DNA of 64,000 nucleotides from Pseudomonas sp. efr-133-TYG-5 (GTDB lineage: Bacteria; Pseudomonadota; Gammaproteobacteria; Pseudomonadales; Pseudomonadaceae), in contig NZ_JARVSM010000001.1 of assembly GCF_030209175.1 (NCBI RefSeq), positions 434,001-498,000 of the forward strand, given 5' to 3'. Each line of letters begins with the position of its first letter. The first letter of the stretch is position 1. The translations under genes and the position numbers were made by a program. Positions 9,901 to 16,919 of this stretch are shown here, in pieces. The notes under the pieces were generated by a model. The model was given only the letters and a program-made list of their open reading frames with translations. It was not told the origin of the DNA and ran no database searches.

Positions 9901-10076
9901 ATGACTTTGGGGTTGGCACCGGGGAAGTTGGCGCGTACCACCACGGTCGGTGGCACGACTTCCGGGTATTCGCTGATCGGCAACTGGAACAGCGAGATCG
10001 CACCGGCGATCAGGATCAGCAGCGAAAGCACCGCTGCGAAGATCGGCCGTGAAATGAAGAATTGGGAAAAATTCAT
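6897..10076 (-). CDS. mexF: RND multidrug efflux transporter MexF
   Basis: A 1059-aa inner-membrane RND pump. The N-terminus MNFSQFFISRPIFAAV and long stretches such as QLPISEYPEVVPPTVVV and YMSSQSTADGKITLT are those of MexF. The TM4 proton-relay motif GIVVDDAIVVVENVER is intact, two large periplasmic loops are present, and there are 12 predicted membrane helices in two repeats. It takes drugs from the periplasm and inner leaflet and passes them to OprN using proton motive force. It lies 15 bp after mexE and overlaps oprN. The length matches the family; nothing suggests damage. Confidence 0.95.
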   Translation of the reverse strand: MNFSQFFISRPIFAAVLSLLILIAGAISLFQLPISEYPEVVPPTVVVRANFPGANPKVIGETVAAPLEQAITGVENMLYMSSQSTADGKITLTITFALGTDLDNAQVQVQNRVTRTEPKLPEEVTRIGITVDKASPDLTMVVHLTSPDKRYDMLYLSNYAILNIKDELARLGGVGDVQLFGMGDYSLRVWLDPNKTASRNLTATDVVTAIREQNRQVAAGQLGAPPAPNAQSFQLSVNTQGRLVSEEEFENIIIRSGEDGEITRLKDIARVELGSSQYALRSLLNNQPAVAIPIFQRPGSNAIEISNEVRGKMEELKKGFPQGMDYSIVYDPTIFVRGSIEAVVHTLFEALILVVLVVILFLQTWRASIIPLVAVPVSLIGTFAVMHLFGFSLNALSLFGLVLAIGIVVDDAIVVVENVERNIELGLNPFDATKKAMGEVTGPIIATALVLCAVFVPAAFISGLTGQFYKQFALTIAISTVISAFNSLTLSPALAAVLLKGHDAPKDRFSRVLDKIFGGWLFRPFNRFFDRASHGYVGTVRRVIRGSGIALFLYAGLMVLTFFGFSSTPTGFVPGQDKQYLVAFAQLPDAASLDRTEDVIKRMSDLALKQPGVESAVAFPGLSINGFTNSPNAGIVFVTLKPFDERKDPSMSAGAIAGALNGQYANIQEAYMAIFPPPPVQGLGTIGGFRLQIEDRGNLGYDELYKETMNIIAKSHSVPELAGLFTSYTVNVPQVDAAIDREKAKTHGVAVSDIFDTLQIYLGSLYANDFNRFGRTYQVNVQAEQQFRLESDQIGQLKVRNNKGEMIPLATFIKVSDTSGPDRVMHYNGFITAEINGAAAPGYSSGQAEKAIEKLLKDELPNGMTYEWTDLTYQQILSGNTALFVFPLCVLLAFLVLAAQYESWSLPLAVILIVPMTLLSAITGVIISGGDNNIFTQIGLIVLVGLACKNAILIVEFAKDKQLEGLDPLAAVLEACRLRLRPILMTSFAFIMGVVPLVFSSGAGAEMRHAMGVAVFSGMLGVTFFGLLLTPVFYVLIRNFVERSEARKAANALKLEAQQ

Positions 10077-10091
10077 CGGAGTTGTCGTCCC

Positions 10092-11345
10092 TTAACCGCG
10101 TGGGGTCGCAGCAGCCACTTTTACAACCGAACCCGGTGCGCCTTTGGCAGGTGCGACTTTGGGCAGGTTGCTGGCTTCCAGCGCTTGTCGTTGTTGAGCC
10201 AGGGCAGCAATGGTCTGCTCGCTGGCCATCGGGATGACTTCAGGGGTGACCGGCGAACCGGGACGTACCCGCTGCAGGCCCTTGACGATGATCGTGTCGT
10301 CCTTGTTCAAACCGCTGCGCACGATGCGCAGGCCTTCGATCTTCGGCCCCAGTTCAACGGCGCGATAGGCGGTCTTGTTGTCAGCGTCCATCACCAGCAC
10401 GAATTTCTTGCCGAGGTCGGTGCCGACGGCTTCGTCATTGATGAGCATGGCGTTGTAGGTACCGCTGCCGACCAGTTTCAGCCGTGCATAGAGGCCCGGG
10501 GTGTAGGTGCCGTCGCTGTTGTCGAAGACCGCGCGGCCACGGATGGTGCCGGTTTTCGGGTTGACCTGGTTGTCGACGAAGTTCATCTGGCCCAGGTGTG
10601 GGTTGCCGTCTTCATTGGACAGGCCCATGTACACCGGGGTGGTGGCGCCGCGCTGACCCTGGCGTGCAAGTTGGGTGTACTTGAGGAACACACGTTCGTC
10701 AGCGTCGAAGTAGGCGTAGACCTTGTCGGTGGAAACCACGCTGGTCAGCGCGGTGGTGTCGGCGGTCACCAGGTTGCCGGCGGTGATCTCGGCGCGGCTG
10801 ACGCGACCGCTGATTGGCGCGGTGACGCGGGTGAAGCTCAGGTTGAGCTTGGCCAGGTCCAGTTGCGCTTGCAGGGCACCGACGGCGGCGCGGGCTTCCT
10901 GGGCAGCGCTGGTACGCGAGTCGGCCAGTTCGGCAGAGATCGCGTTGCTGGCGCGCAGACGTTCACCGCGGCCAGCTTCGTTTTCACTACGGGTGGCGTT
11001 AGCGCGGGCCTGGGCAACCAGTGCCTCGAGGCGGCGGACCTCGGCCTGGAACGGACGCGGGTCGATCTGGAACAGCAGGTCGCCTTTCTTGACCAGTGCG
11101 CCTTCGGTGAAAGCGACCTCGTCGATCTGGCCGGAGACCCGTGGACGGATTTCAACGGTTTCCGGCGCTTCGAGGCGCCCGGTGAATTCGTCCCACTCGT
11201 TGACCGGCTGTTCCAGCACCTTGGCCACGCTGACTTTGGCAGCGGGCAGGGTGGCGGCAGTCTCCGGAGTCTTGCCGCAGGCGCTCATCACCAGCACGGC
11301 CAACATGGCCAGGGGGAAGCGCAAATGTTTGAGTGACTGTTCCAT
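10092..11345 (-). CDS. mexE: RND periplasmic adaptor MexE
   Basis: A 417-aa membrane fusion lipoprotein. The start chosen is the ATG at 11345 (MEQSLKHLRFPLAM), which gives a proper signal peptide with lipobox MSAC and Cys23; an in-frame ATG five codons upstream is less likely. After it come the beta-barrel/lipoyl strands (VSGQIDEVAFTEGALVKKGDLLF), an alpha-hairpin with a long helical pair (about 95-165), and the C-terminal membrane-proximal domain. It bridges MexF to OprN. It is the first gene of the operon, 15 bp ahead of mexF. The upstream region carries two ATC-N9-GAT elements suitable for the LysR-type activator MexT. Confidence 0.93.
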   Translation of the reverse strand: MEQSLKHLRFPLAMLAVLVMSACGKTPETAATLPAAKVSVAKVLEQPVNEWDEFTGRLEAPETVEIRPRVSGQIDEVAFTEGALVKKGDLLFQIDPRPFQAEVRRLEALVAQARANATRSENEAGRGERLRASNAISAELADSRTSAAQEARAAVGALQAQLDLAKLNLSFTRVTAPISGRVSRAEITAGNLVTADTTALTSVVSTDKVYAYFDADERVFLKYTQLARQGQRGATTPVYMGLSNEDGNPHLGQMNFVDNQVNPKTGTIRGRAVFDNSDGTYTPGLYARLKLVGSGTYNAMLINDEAVGTDLGKKFVLVMDADNKTAYRAVELGPKIEGLRIVRSGLNKDDTIIVKGLQRVRPGSPVTPEVIPMASEQTIAALAQQRQALEASNLPKVAPAKGAPGSVVKVAAATPRG

Positions 11346-11430
11346 GGAATCATCCGCCAATGTATTGAAGATGGGCGGATGATGCTCGGCGGGGGTAGGA
11401 CGCTACGAATCGAATGACACGAAGGTAACT

Positions 11431-11445
11431 ATCATTCGGAATGAT
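11431..11445. promoter_or_regulatory. nod-box-like element upstream of mexE (proximal)
   Basis: TATCATTCGGAATGATA at 11430-11446 is a perfect 8-bp inverted repeat around one G and contains ATC-N9-GAT, the core of LysR-type nod boxes. It lies about 85-100 bp before the mexE start. MexT is known to activate mexEF-oprN through nod-box-like sites. Binding here is inferred. Confidence 0.6.
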
Positions 11446-11492
11446 ATAAGGCTCGAACGAGCCCTCTAGCATGCACCTTTCGTTAGGTGGCT

Positions 11493-11507
11493 ATCAATCT
11501 GCTTGAT
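11493..11507. promoter_or_regulatory. nod-box-like element upstream of mexE (distal)
   Basis: A second ATC-N9-GAT (ATCAATCTGCTTGAT), 62 bp from the proximal copy and about 150 bp before mexE. Here the inverted symmetry is ATCAA/TTGAT. Two such elements in one intergenic region suggest a two-site LysR-type promoter, with one recognition and one activation site. Confidence 0.5.
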
Positions 11508-11581
11508 GACAATTTTGTCTTGCCGAAAGTGCAAGAATCGCGATTGAGACTGGGTGGCGGCGATTATCGGCCGATTAACAG

Positions 11582-11610
11582 CGCGAACCCGCCATTGCGG
11601 CGGGTTCGCG
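11582..11610 (-). terminator. Stem-loop after the M20 peptidase gene
   Basis: A perfect 12-bp stem, CGCGAACCCGCC pairing with GGCGGGTTCGCG, has a 5-nt loop at 11594-11598. It begins 9 bp after the peptidase stop on the minus strand. The following bases (CTGTTAAT in minus-strand sense) are a poor U tract, so termination may be incomplete and some readthrough into mexE is possible. Confidence 0.6.
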
Positions 11611-11618
11611 GAGTCAGA

Positions 11619-13358
11619 TCAGAGCTTCGGCAATTGCCCGATGCGACCGATCATCTCGGTGACGATCTGTAGATCGAGCAGGAATTGCCCGGTCGTCTTG
11701 AACTCGTTATCGGTATGCCCGGTGTATTTCACGTCCGGCATGGCCAGACCGAATTGCACGCCGTTGGGCAGTTCATGCACCGAGGTGGCGCCGGCGGAGG
11801 TGCCGAACTCATGCTTCATGCCGAGGTTTTCGGTAGACACCGCCAGCAGTGCCTTGACCCATTCACCCTCGGGGTTACGGTACATCGGCTCGGCGATCGA
11901 GTAATCGAAAGCGACTGCGACGTGCGTCTGCTTGCTCCACGCCGCCAGTTTTTCGGCGATTTGCGCCTTGAGCGTCTCCGGTGACTTGCCCTTTGGCACA
12001 CGCAGGTTGACCGCGAGCTTGAAGGTCTTGTCGTCCTGGCCAACGTAGGTCAGCGAGGTGGTCAACGGGCCCATGAACGCATCGGAGAAACCCACGCCGA
12101 GTTTGTTGCCGAGGTAGTCCAGGCCCCAGTTGTCGGCGGCGTAGCGGGCGGCATCGGTGATGTGGTTGCGCTTGAGCGCGACCTTGCCATCAAGGCTATT
12201 GATGAAGTCGAGGATGCGCGCCACCGGATTGACCCCGGATTCGGGCTCGGAGGAGTGCGCGGAAACACCGGTCACGGTCAGTTTGACGTCTTTGCCGTCA
12301 ACCTTGGCGCTGACCTCGAAGTTGCCGCCGTTGCGCTTGGCGTACTCGGCGCCGGACTTTTGCAGGCTGGCCGCCAGTTCGGCGGGTTTGTCGGTGAGCA
12401 GGGTGGCGACCGAAGCCGAAGGAATCTGGTTGGTCGCCAGGCCGCCGGTCAGCGAGACGATTTCCGCGCCTTTGCCCTCAGCCTTGCGCTTGGCGAAGTT
12501 GGCCATGACGGTGCCGTAGCCTTTTTCGGCAATCACCACCGGGTAGCCGCCGTCCAGCGCCAGGTTGTAGTTGGGCGTCGGATTGCGCTCGAAGTAATAC
12601 GGGATGGCGTCGCCGGTGGTTTCTTCGGTGGTGTCCACCAGCAGCTTGAAGTTGCGCGCCAGCGGCAGCTTCTCTTCCTTGATCACTTTCATCGCGTAGA
12701 GCGTCACCACGATGCCGTTCTTGTCATCCTCGGTGCCGCGCCCGTACATGCGGTCGCCGATCAGCGTGACCTTGAACGGATCGAGGCGCGTGCCGTCCTG
12801 CAGCACCCAGTTCTCCGGCGTCACCGGCACCACGTCGGCGTGGGCATGAATGCCGACCACTTCGCTGCCGCTGCCGTCGAGGGAGATCTCGTAGACGCGG
12901 TTGTCGATGTTGCGGAAGTTCAGCTGGAAGGACTCGGCCAGGCTCTTGATCTTCGCGGCAATCTTGATGAATTCCGGGTTGTCGTGCTGTTCGACGCCTT
13001 CCTTGCGATAGGTCGGGATCTCCACCAGCTCGCGCAGGGTCTCAGTGGCCGCAGCGCCGTATTTCACTCGCGTGTAGAGGCCGAGCAGGCGATAGATCTC
13101 GTTCTGTTGCTCGGTGGTCAGGGTTTTGTTGCCCAGGAACGCGTCAATGGTCGGGCCCAGGTCAGCGGCTTTGGCCACGTCGCTCTTGGCCAGTGTGCCG
13201 AGGAACTGACGGAAGTCGCTGACCGAGTTGTCACTGAAGCTCTTGAGAATCGCCGCACTCTGTTGCGGGGTAACGTTGGCTTCGGCAGAGGCAGTAATGG
13301 TCGACAGACCGGCCACCAGCATCGTGGCAACGGCCAATTGTTTGAGAGAGAAATCCAT
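11619..13358 (-). CDS. Secreted M20-family dipeptidase
   Basis: A 579-aa zinc metallopeptidase with a cleavable signal peptide (ATMLVAGLSTITASAEA). The M20 metal and catalytic signatures are visible: HAHADVVP at about 171-178, GRGTEDDKNG, the paired acidic residues in TTEETTGDA, and a late His in KYTGHTDNEF. The dimerisation insert carries VSAHSSEPESGVNP. Members of this PepV-like branch cleave dipeptides and, given the signal, this one acts in the periplasm. The ATG at 13358 was preferred to the one at 13370 because AAAGGA abuts the latter directly. It sits between mexT and mexE, where P. aeruginosa has no gene. A palindrome precedes it. Confidence 0.85.
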   Translation of the reverse strand: MDFSLKQLAVATMLVAGLSTITASAEANVTPQQSAAILKSFSDNSVSDFRQFLGTLAKSDVAKAADLGPTIDAFLGNKTLTTEQQNEIYRLLGLYTRVKYGAAATETLRELVEIPTYRKEGVEQHDNPEFIKIAAKIKSLAESFQLNFRNIDNRVYEISLDGSGSEVVGIHAHADVVPVTPENWVLQDGTRLDPFKVTLIGDRMYGRGTEDDKNGIVVTLYAMKVIKEEKLPLARNFKLLVDTTEETTGDAIPYYFERNPTPNYNLALDGGYPVVIAEKGYGTVMANFAKRKAEGKGAEIVSLTGGLATNQIPSASVATLLTDKPAELAASLQKSGAEYAKRNGGNFEVSAKVDGKDVKLTVTGVSAHSSEPESGVNPVARILDFINSLDGKVALKRNHITDAARYAADNWGLDYLGNKLGVGFSDAFMGPLTTSLTYVGQDDKTFKLAVNLRVPKGKSPETLKAQIAEKLAAWSKQTHVAVAFDYSIAEPMYRNPEGEWVKALLAVSTENLGMKHEFGTSAGATSVHELPNGVQFGLAMPDVKYTGHTDNEFKTTGQFLLDLQIVTEMIGRIGQLPKL

Positions 13359-13395
13359 CGGAAATGGCATTCCTTTGCTAGGCAGTTAATAAAGG

Positions 13396-13415
13396 GTGTC
13401 TCAACGCTGAGACAC
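13396..13415. promoter_or_regulatory. Palindrome upstream of the M20 peptidase
   Basis: GTGTCTCA-N4-TGAGACAC is a perfect 8-bp inverted repeat 38-57 bp before the peptidase start. It could be an operator overlapping the promoter or a hairpin in the mRNA leader. No regulator of the peptidase is identified. Confidence 0.5.
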
Positions 13416-13524
13416 ATACACTTACAAACTACCACTGCCGCGGTCTAGAGCGGGAGCGTTGAAACGGGACGTGTCGCACAGTCCGGCAAAAGCGACGCAG
13501 AAACGCAAAAGTGCGCACGGTTGT

Positions 13525-14040
13525 TTATCTGGACATCTGCTCAAGCATGAGCGGGGACGGAATCAGCAACGTATGGGTGTAATAGGCTTTGTAACCGTAG
13601 GCGGTTATGCGCACTTTGCAGGGAATTGACGCTTGCGCCGCAAGCAGCGGCTTGAAAGCGTGGTAGTCGTTCAAGTCCCGTTGGGTTCCGTTCGCGTCAC
13701 GGTAGTAAAAAATCAGCTCGGAGAAAAAACGGTCATTGGCCTGGCTGTCGCTGCTGGCGCTGACCCGCCCCTCGGCTTTTACCGCGATCTCGTGCTCCGT
13801 CGAAAAATCCCCGTCGCCGTCCAGTGAGCAAATCAGCGTAGGGGCGAGTTGATTGGTGTTCTCGTAGTCATTGAACGCGCGCTGCAAATCCACGGTGGAA
13901 CTGAAACGGGCCGTGAGCAGCTGGCTGGCGCCCGGCCCGAACGACAACAGCGTGAGGTCGGCAGGCGGAATGCTCGCGGTTTTTACGCAACCGGTGCAGA
14001 GAAGTACCGCTACACAGATGGCGCCGAGGGATTTGTTCAT
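13525..14040 (-). CDS. Putative lipoprotein of unknown function
   Basis: A 171-aa protein with an N-terminal signal MNKSLGAICVAVLLCTGC that fits a type II signal peptide, lipidated at Cys18. The mature part is hydrophilic and has two further cysteines (LICSLDGDG and SIPCKVR) that could form a disulfide. The acidic DGDGDFSTEHE segment may bind calcium, but this is only a resemblance. I do not recognise a family. It lies between mexT and the M20 peptidase on the same strand, 106 bp beyond mexT, so it may be read from the mexT transcript. Confidence 0.65.
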   Translation of the reverse strand: MNKSLGAICVAVLLCTGCVKTASIPPADLTLLSFGPGASQLLTARFSSTVDLQRAFNDYENTNQLAPTLICSLDGDGDFSTEHEIAVKAEGRVSASSDSQANDRFFSELIFYYRDANGTQRDLNDYHAFKPLLAAQASIPCKVRITAYGYKAYYTHTLLIPSPLMLEQMSR

Positions 14041-14146
14041 TGGCAGGGATTTTGACCAGAGCCGGCTGTTCGACCGGCAGAGACATCATTCCAGGGTGGC
14101 ATCGGTTCGTCTCGGAAGGTGCGCGCACGGTCCCGAGACGGGGCCG

Positions 14147-15076
14147 TTAATGTACCGGCTGCTCAAGGCTGTCCGGGTCGCCGAAGAACATCTGGATCCG
14201 CGAACGCAACCAGCGCTCGCCCGGATCATTGTCCTGCGAGCCACGCCAGGCCATGTGCAGCTCGAACGTGCGGGTAGGCAAGGGCGGGTCTTCGGCACGC
14301 ACGCCGCCGGCCGCGGTCAGCGCATCTGCGGTGTAATCCGGTACGGTCGCGACGATGTCGGTGCCGGCGAGCAGGGTGCTCAAACCGTTGAACTGCGGCA
14401 CGGCCAATACCACATGGCGTTTGCGCCCAAGCTTCTCCAACTCTTCATCGATGAAGCCGCTGAGGTCGCCGGCGAACGACACCAGCGCATGCGGGCGGGC
14501 GCAGTAGTCGTCCAGGCTCAGCGGGCCTGGCACGGTGTCTGCGCGCAGCAGCTTCGGCTGGCTGCGCCGCAGGACCTTGCGCTTGGCGTTGGCCGGCAGG
14601 TCGGTGGTGTAGCTGACACCAATGGAGATTTCGCCGGAGGCCAGCAGGTTGGGCATCAGGATGTAGTTGACCCGCCGCACCACCAGCACGATGCCCGGGG
14701 CTTCGGCGCGCAGGCGCTTGAGCAGCATCGGCAGCAGGGCGAATTCGACGTCGTCCGACAGACCGATGCGGAACACCGAGGTGCTGGTCGCCGGATCGAA
14801 TTCCGCCGCGCGGCTGACGGCGGTAGAGATCGAGTCGAGGGCCGGCGACAACAAGGCGAAGATTTCCACGGCGCGGGCGGACGGTTCCATGCTGCGTCCG
14901 GTGCGCACGAACAGTGGGTCGTCAAACAGCCCGCGCAGGCGCGAAAGCGCGGCGCTGATGGCCGGCTGGCCGAGGAACAGCTTCTCCGCGGCGCGGGTCA
15001 CGCTGCGTTCGTGCATCAACGTTTCGAATACGATCAACAGGTTCAGGTCGACACGACGCAGGTCATTACGATTCAT
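14147..15076 (-). CDS. mexT: LysR-type activator MexT
   Basis: A 309-aa LysR regulator. It starts MNRNDLRRVDLNLLIVFETLMHE with the winged HTH in residues 1-65 (SVTRAAEKLFLGQPAISAALSRLR), followed by an effector domain with IGLSDDVEFALLP and the segment ARPHALVSFAGDLSGF typical of MexT. In P. aeruginosa MexT activates mexEF-oprN and mexS and represses oprD. The effector domain is full length, with no frameshift or truncation, so it looks active. The frame continues upstream to 15238, but ATG 15076 matches the family start. It is divergent from mexS, and two genes separate it from mexE. Confidence 0.93.
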   Translation of the reverse strand: MNRNDLRRVDLNLLIVFETLMHERSVTRAAEKLFLGQPAISAALSRLRGLFDDPLFVRTGRSMEPSARAVEIFALLSPALDSISTAVSRAAEFDPATSTSVFRIGLSDDVEFALLPMLLKRLRAEAPGIVLVVRRVNYILMPNLLASGEISIGVSYTTDLPANAKRKVLRRSQPKLLRADTVPGPLSLDDYCARPHALVSFAGDLSGFIDEELEKLGRKRHVVLAVPQFNGLSTLLAGTDIVATVPDYTADALTAAGGVRAEDPPLPTRTFELHMAWRGSQDNDPGERWLRSRIQMFFGDPDSLEQPVH

Positions 15077-15246
15077 CTGGAGTCCTGGCAGAGTCATCAA
15101 GCTTGACGAGGGCAGCCATATGGGAACAATGGCCGGCATGAATATTACGGGTAAAGGCTGGTACTCTGCACCGGGTAATTCAGCTTTACCGAGAAGGCGT
15201 CGGCATTTTTTTGATGGATTTTTTTGAATGCTGGCCATACTGCGGA

Positions 15247-15290
15247 ATCAATGACAGGCATGTCGACTATTAATAGCCACTGATAGTCTT
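15247..15290. promoter_or_regulatory. Candidate MexT-responsive region between mexT and mexS
   Basis: The 271-bp mexT-mexS gap contains GTCGAC at 15262-15267 running into the palindrome CTATTAATAG (15267-15276), preceded by ATCA and followed by a GATAGTC that mirrors GACTAT. It shares elements with LysR/MexT sites (ATCA, GTCGA) but not their exact spacing. It lies 60-100 bp before mexS, a normal distance for activator binding. Confidence 0.35.
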
Positions 15291-15347
15291 GGGTCAAAAG
15301 CCCAGATAGAGTTCATGGCATTAGAGGTTACTTTGACGAGGTTTGCG

Positions 15348-16370
15348 ATGTCCCGCACGATCCGTTTTCACAAGTTTGGTCCGGCCGAGGTGCTCAAATG
15401 CGAAGAGCATGCGGCCGCTCAGCCAGGTCCTGGCGAAGTGCAGGTGCGTGTCGAGGCAATCGGCATCAGCTGGTATGACACGCTCTGGCGGCAGAACCTG
15501 GCCTCGTCCCAGGCACGTTTGCCGTCGGGTCTTGGCCATGAAATGGCCGGTGTCGTCACCGCTGTCGGTGATGGCGTCGAAGACCTCGCGGTGGGCGACA
15601 AGGTCGCCAGCTTCCCGGCCGAGAGCCCCAACGACTATCCGGTGTACGGCGAGCAGATCCTGCTGCCGCGCACCGCGCTGACCCGTTATCCGGACGTGCT
15701 CAGCCCGATCGAAGCCAGCGTGCACTACACGCCACTGCTGATCGCCTATTTCGGCTACATCGATCTGGCGCGGGTCAAGCCTGGGCAGTTCGCGCTGGTC
15801 ACCGACGCCAGTCACTGCGCCGGACCGTCCTTTGTCCAGCTGGGCAAGGCGCTGGGTGTGCGGGTGATTGCCGCGACGAAAACTGCGCAAGAGCGTGAGT
15901 ATCTGTTGTCGCTCGGCGCCGAGAAAGTGATTGTCACCGAGGAAGAAGATCTGCTCATGCGGATCAACAAGATCACCGACAATCGTGGTGTCGACGTGGT
16001 GTTCGACGGTCTTGGCGGCCCGCAGATGTCGTTGCTCGGTGATGTCCTGGCGCCGCGAGGCAGCCTGGTGCTGTACGGCCTGCAAGGTGGCAACCAGACG
16101 CCATTCCCGGCTTGCGCGGCGTTCCAGAAGAACATTCAGTTCTTCGTGCACTGCATCGGCAACTTCACCGGCAAACCGGAGCTGGGCATCGTCCAGGATC
16201 ATGTTGCCTTGCAGCGTGCCCTGCGTGATATCAACCAACTGACGGCCGATCGTGTGCTGCTGCCGCTGAAAACCCGGGTGTTCCCGTTCAGCGAGTTCGT
16301 TGAAGCCCACCGCTACATGGACGAATGCCCATGCCGCGAGCGGGTAGCCCTGCAGGTCGAACCGGCCTGA
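15348..16370 (+). CDS. mexS: MexS, zinc-independent alcohol dehydrogenase/quinone oxidoreductase family
   Basis: A 340-aa MDR-superfamily oxidoreductase. It has a GroES-like domain (LGHEMAGVVTAVGDGVEDLAVGDKV) and a Rossmann domain with QLGKALGVRVIAATKTAQEREYLLSLGAEKVI. The structural and catalytic zinc cysteines of classical alcohol dehydrogenases are not seen. Loss of MexS in P. aeruginosa activates MexT, and it is thought to remove a metabolic signal; its true substrate is unsettled. ATG 15348 has GACGAGG at 15335-15341; the upstream ATG at 15315 lacks one. It is divergent from mexT and ends at a strong terminator. It is intact here, so mexEF-oprN is probably quiet by default. Confidence 0.92.
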   Translation: MSRTIRFHKFGPAEVLKCEEHAAAQPGPGEVQVRVEAIGISWYDTLWRQNLASSQARLPSGLGHEMAGVVTAVGDGVEDLAVGDKVASFPAESPNDYPVYGEQILLPRTALTRYPDVLSPIEASVHYTPLLIAYFGYIDLARVKPGQFALVTDASHCAGPSFVQLGKALGVRVIAATKTAQEREYLLSLGAEKVIVTEEEDLLMRINKITDNRGVDVVFDGLGGPQMSLLGDVLAPRGSLVLYGLQGGNQTPFPACAAFQKNIQFFVHCIGNFTGKPELGIVQDHVALQRALRDINQLTADRVLLPLKTRVFPFSEFVEAHRYMDECPCRERVALQVEPA

Positions 16371-16384
16371 TAGCCGCCCTGACA

Positions 16385-16411
16385 GAGTCCGTGACGTTCA
16401 CGGACTCTTTT
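16385..16411 (+). terminator. Terminator of mexS
   Basis: A perfect 10-bp stem GAGTCCGTGA/TCACGGACTC with a 3-nt loop is followed by TTTT. It lies 15 bp after the mexS stop. Confidence 0.85.
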
Positions 16412-16919
16412 GTGTTTATCCCCCCGCAAAATCCTCCATTTCGACGTCACTTGCCGGACCGTTCAGCAACTGAACTGGTTTTTGCCTGTGATCTGTATCT
16501 TCTAATCGTCCTATAAGCCCTGATAATTGAATGATTACTTTCATCTCAAGGAATGAGCCATGTCTGTGCATTCTATTTGTCCCGTGCGACTTCCATTCGC
16601 CATTACCGGGCGACACTTGAACTTCTGTTTAATACTTGTAGGGCTGCCGTGTAATCCGTTCTTATTTTTACGTACTCATATTCCGTGGGCCTATGTAAGA
16701 AGTTTCCTAGGACAAATTACACTCAAGAAAAACCCAGCACTGGCGGGGGTTTGCGCTTGCAAAGCCGGCTTTCGGCACTCGCCGTCGAGTCAAGTGTTTC
16801 AAATAACTACGAAAAGCTAAGTGTTAGCATTTGAGCGTCTATTAATTACTCATTGAATTATTGCGCGGCGCGCGTACTGGCTGCGTGATATGAAACTATT
16901 GATACCGGGTGAAGTACCG
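16412..16919. other. AT-rich intergenic region
   Basis: About 500 bp, visibly richer in A and T than its surroundings, between the mexS terminator and the next clear gene. It holds one weak 86-codon reading frame (16560-16820, listed separately). Its last 100 bp should contain the promoter of the 483-aa gene. No repeats, tRNA or mobile-element remnants are recognised. Confidence 0.5.
16560..16820 (+). CDS. Doubtful small ORF, 86 aa
   Basis: The ATG at 16560 is preceded by CAAGGAATGAGCC, a fair Shine-Dalgarno at proper spacing. The product has a hydrophobic stretch (about residues 21-40: LNFCLILVGLPCNPFLFL) that could be a single membrane segment. Against it, codon use is unlike the GC-rich neighbours, the C-terminal half looks random, and no family is recognised. 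It is included only because the initiation signal is better than chance. Confidence 0.2.
   Translation: MSVHSICPVRLPFAITGRHLNFCLILVGLPCNPFLFLRTHIPWAYVRSFLGQITLKKNPALAGVCACKAGFRHSPSSQVFQITTKS

Noticed and set aside
7836..10052. 738-codon open frame opposite mexF
   Set aside because: Antisense shadow of a well-identified pump gene with no motifs of its own.
14147..15076. mexT inactivated, as in many laboratory strains of P. aeruginosa
   Set aside because: The frame is complete from HTH to C-terminus without an indel.
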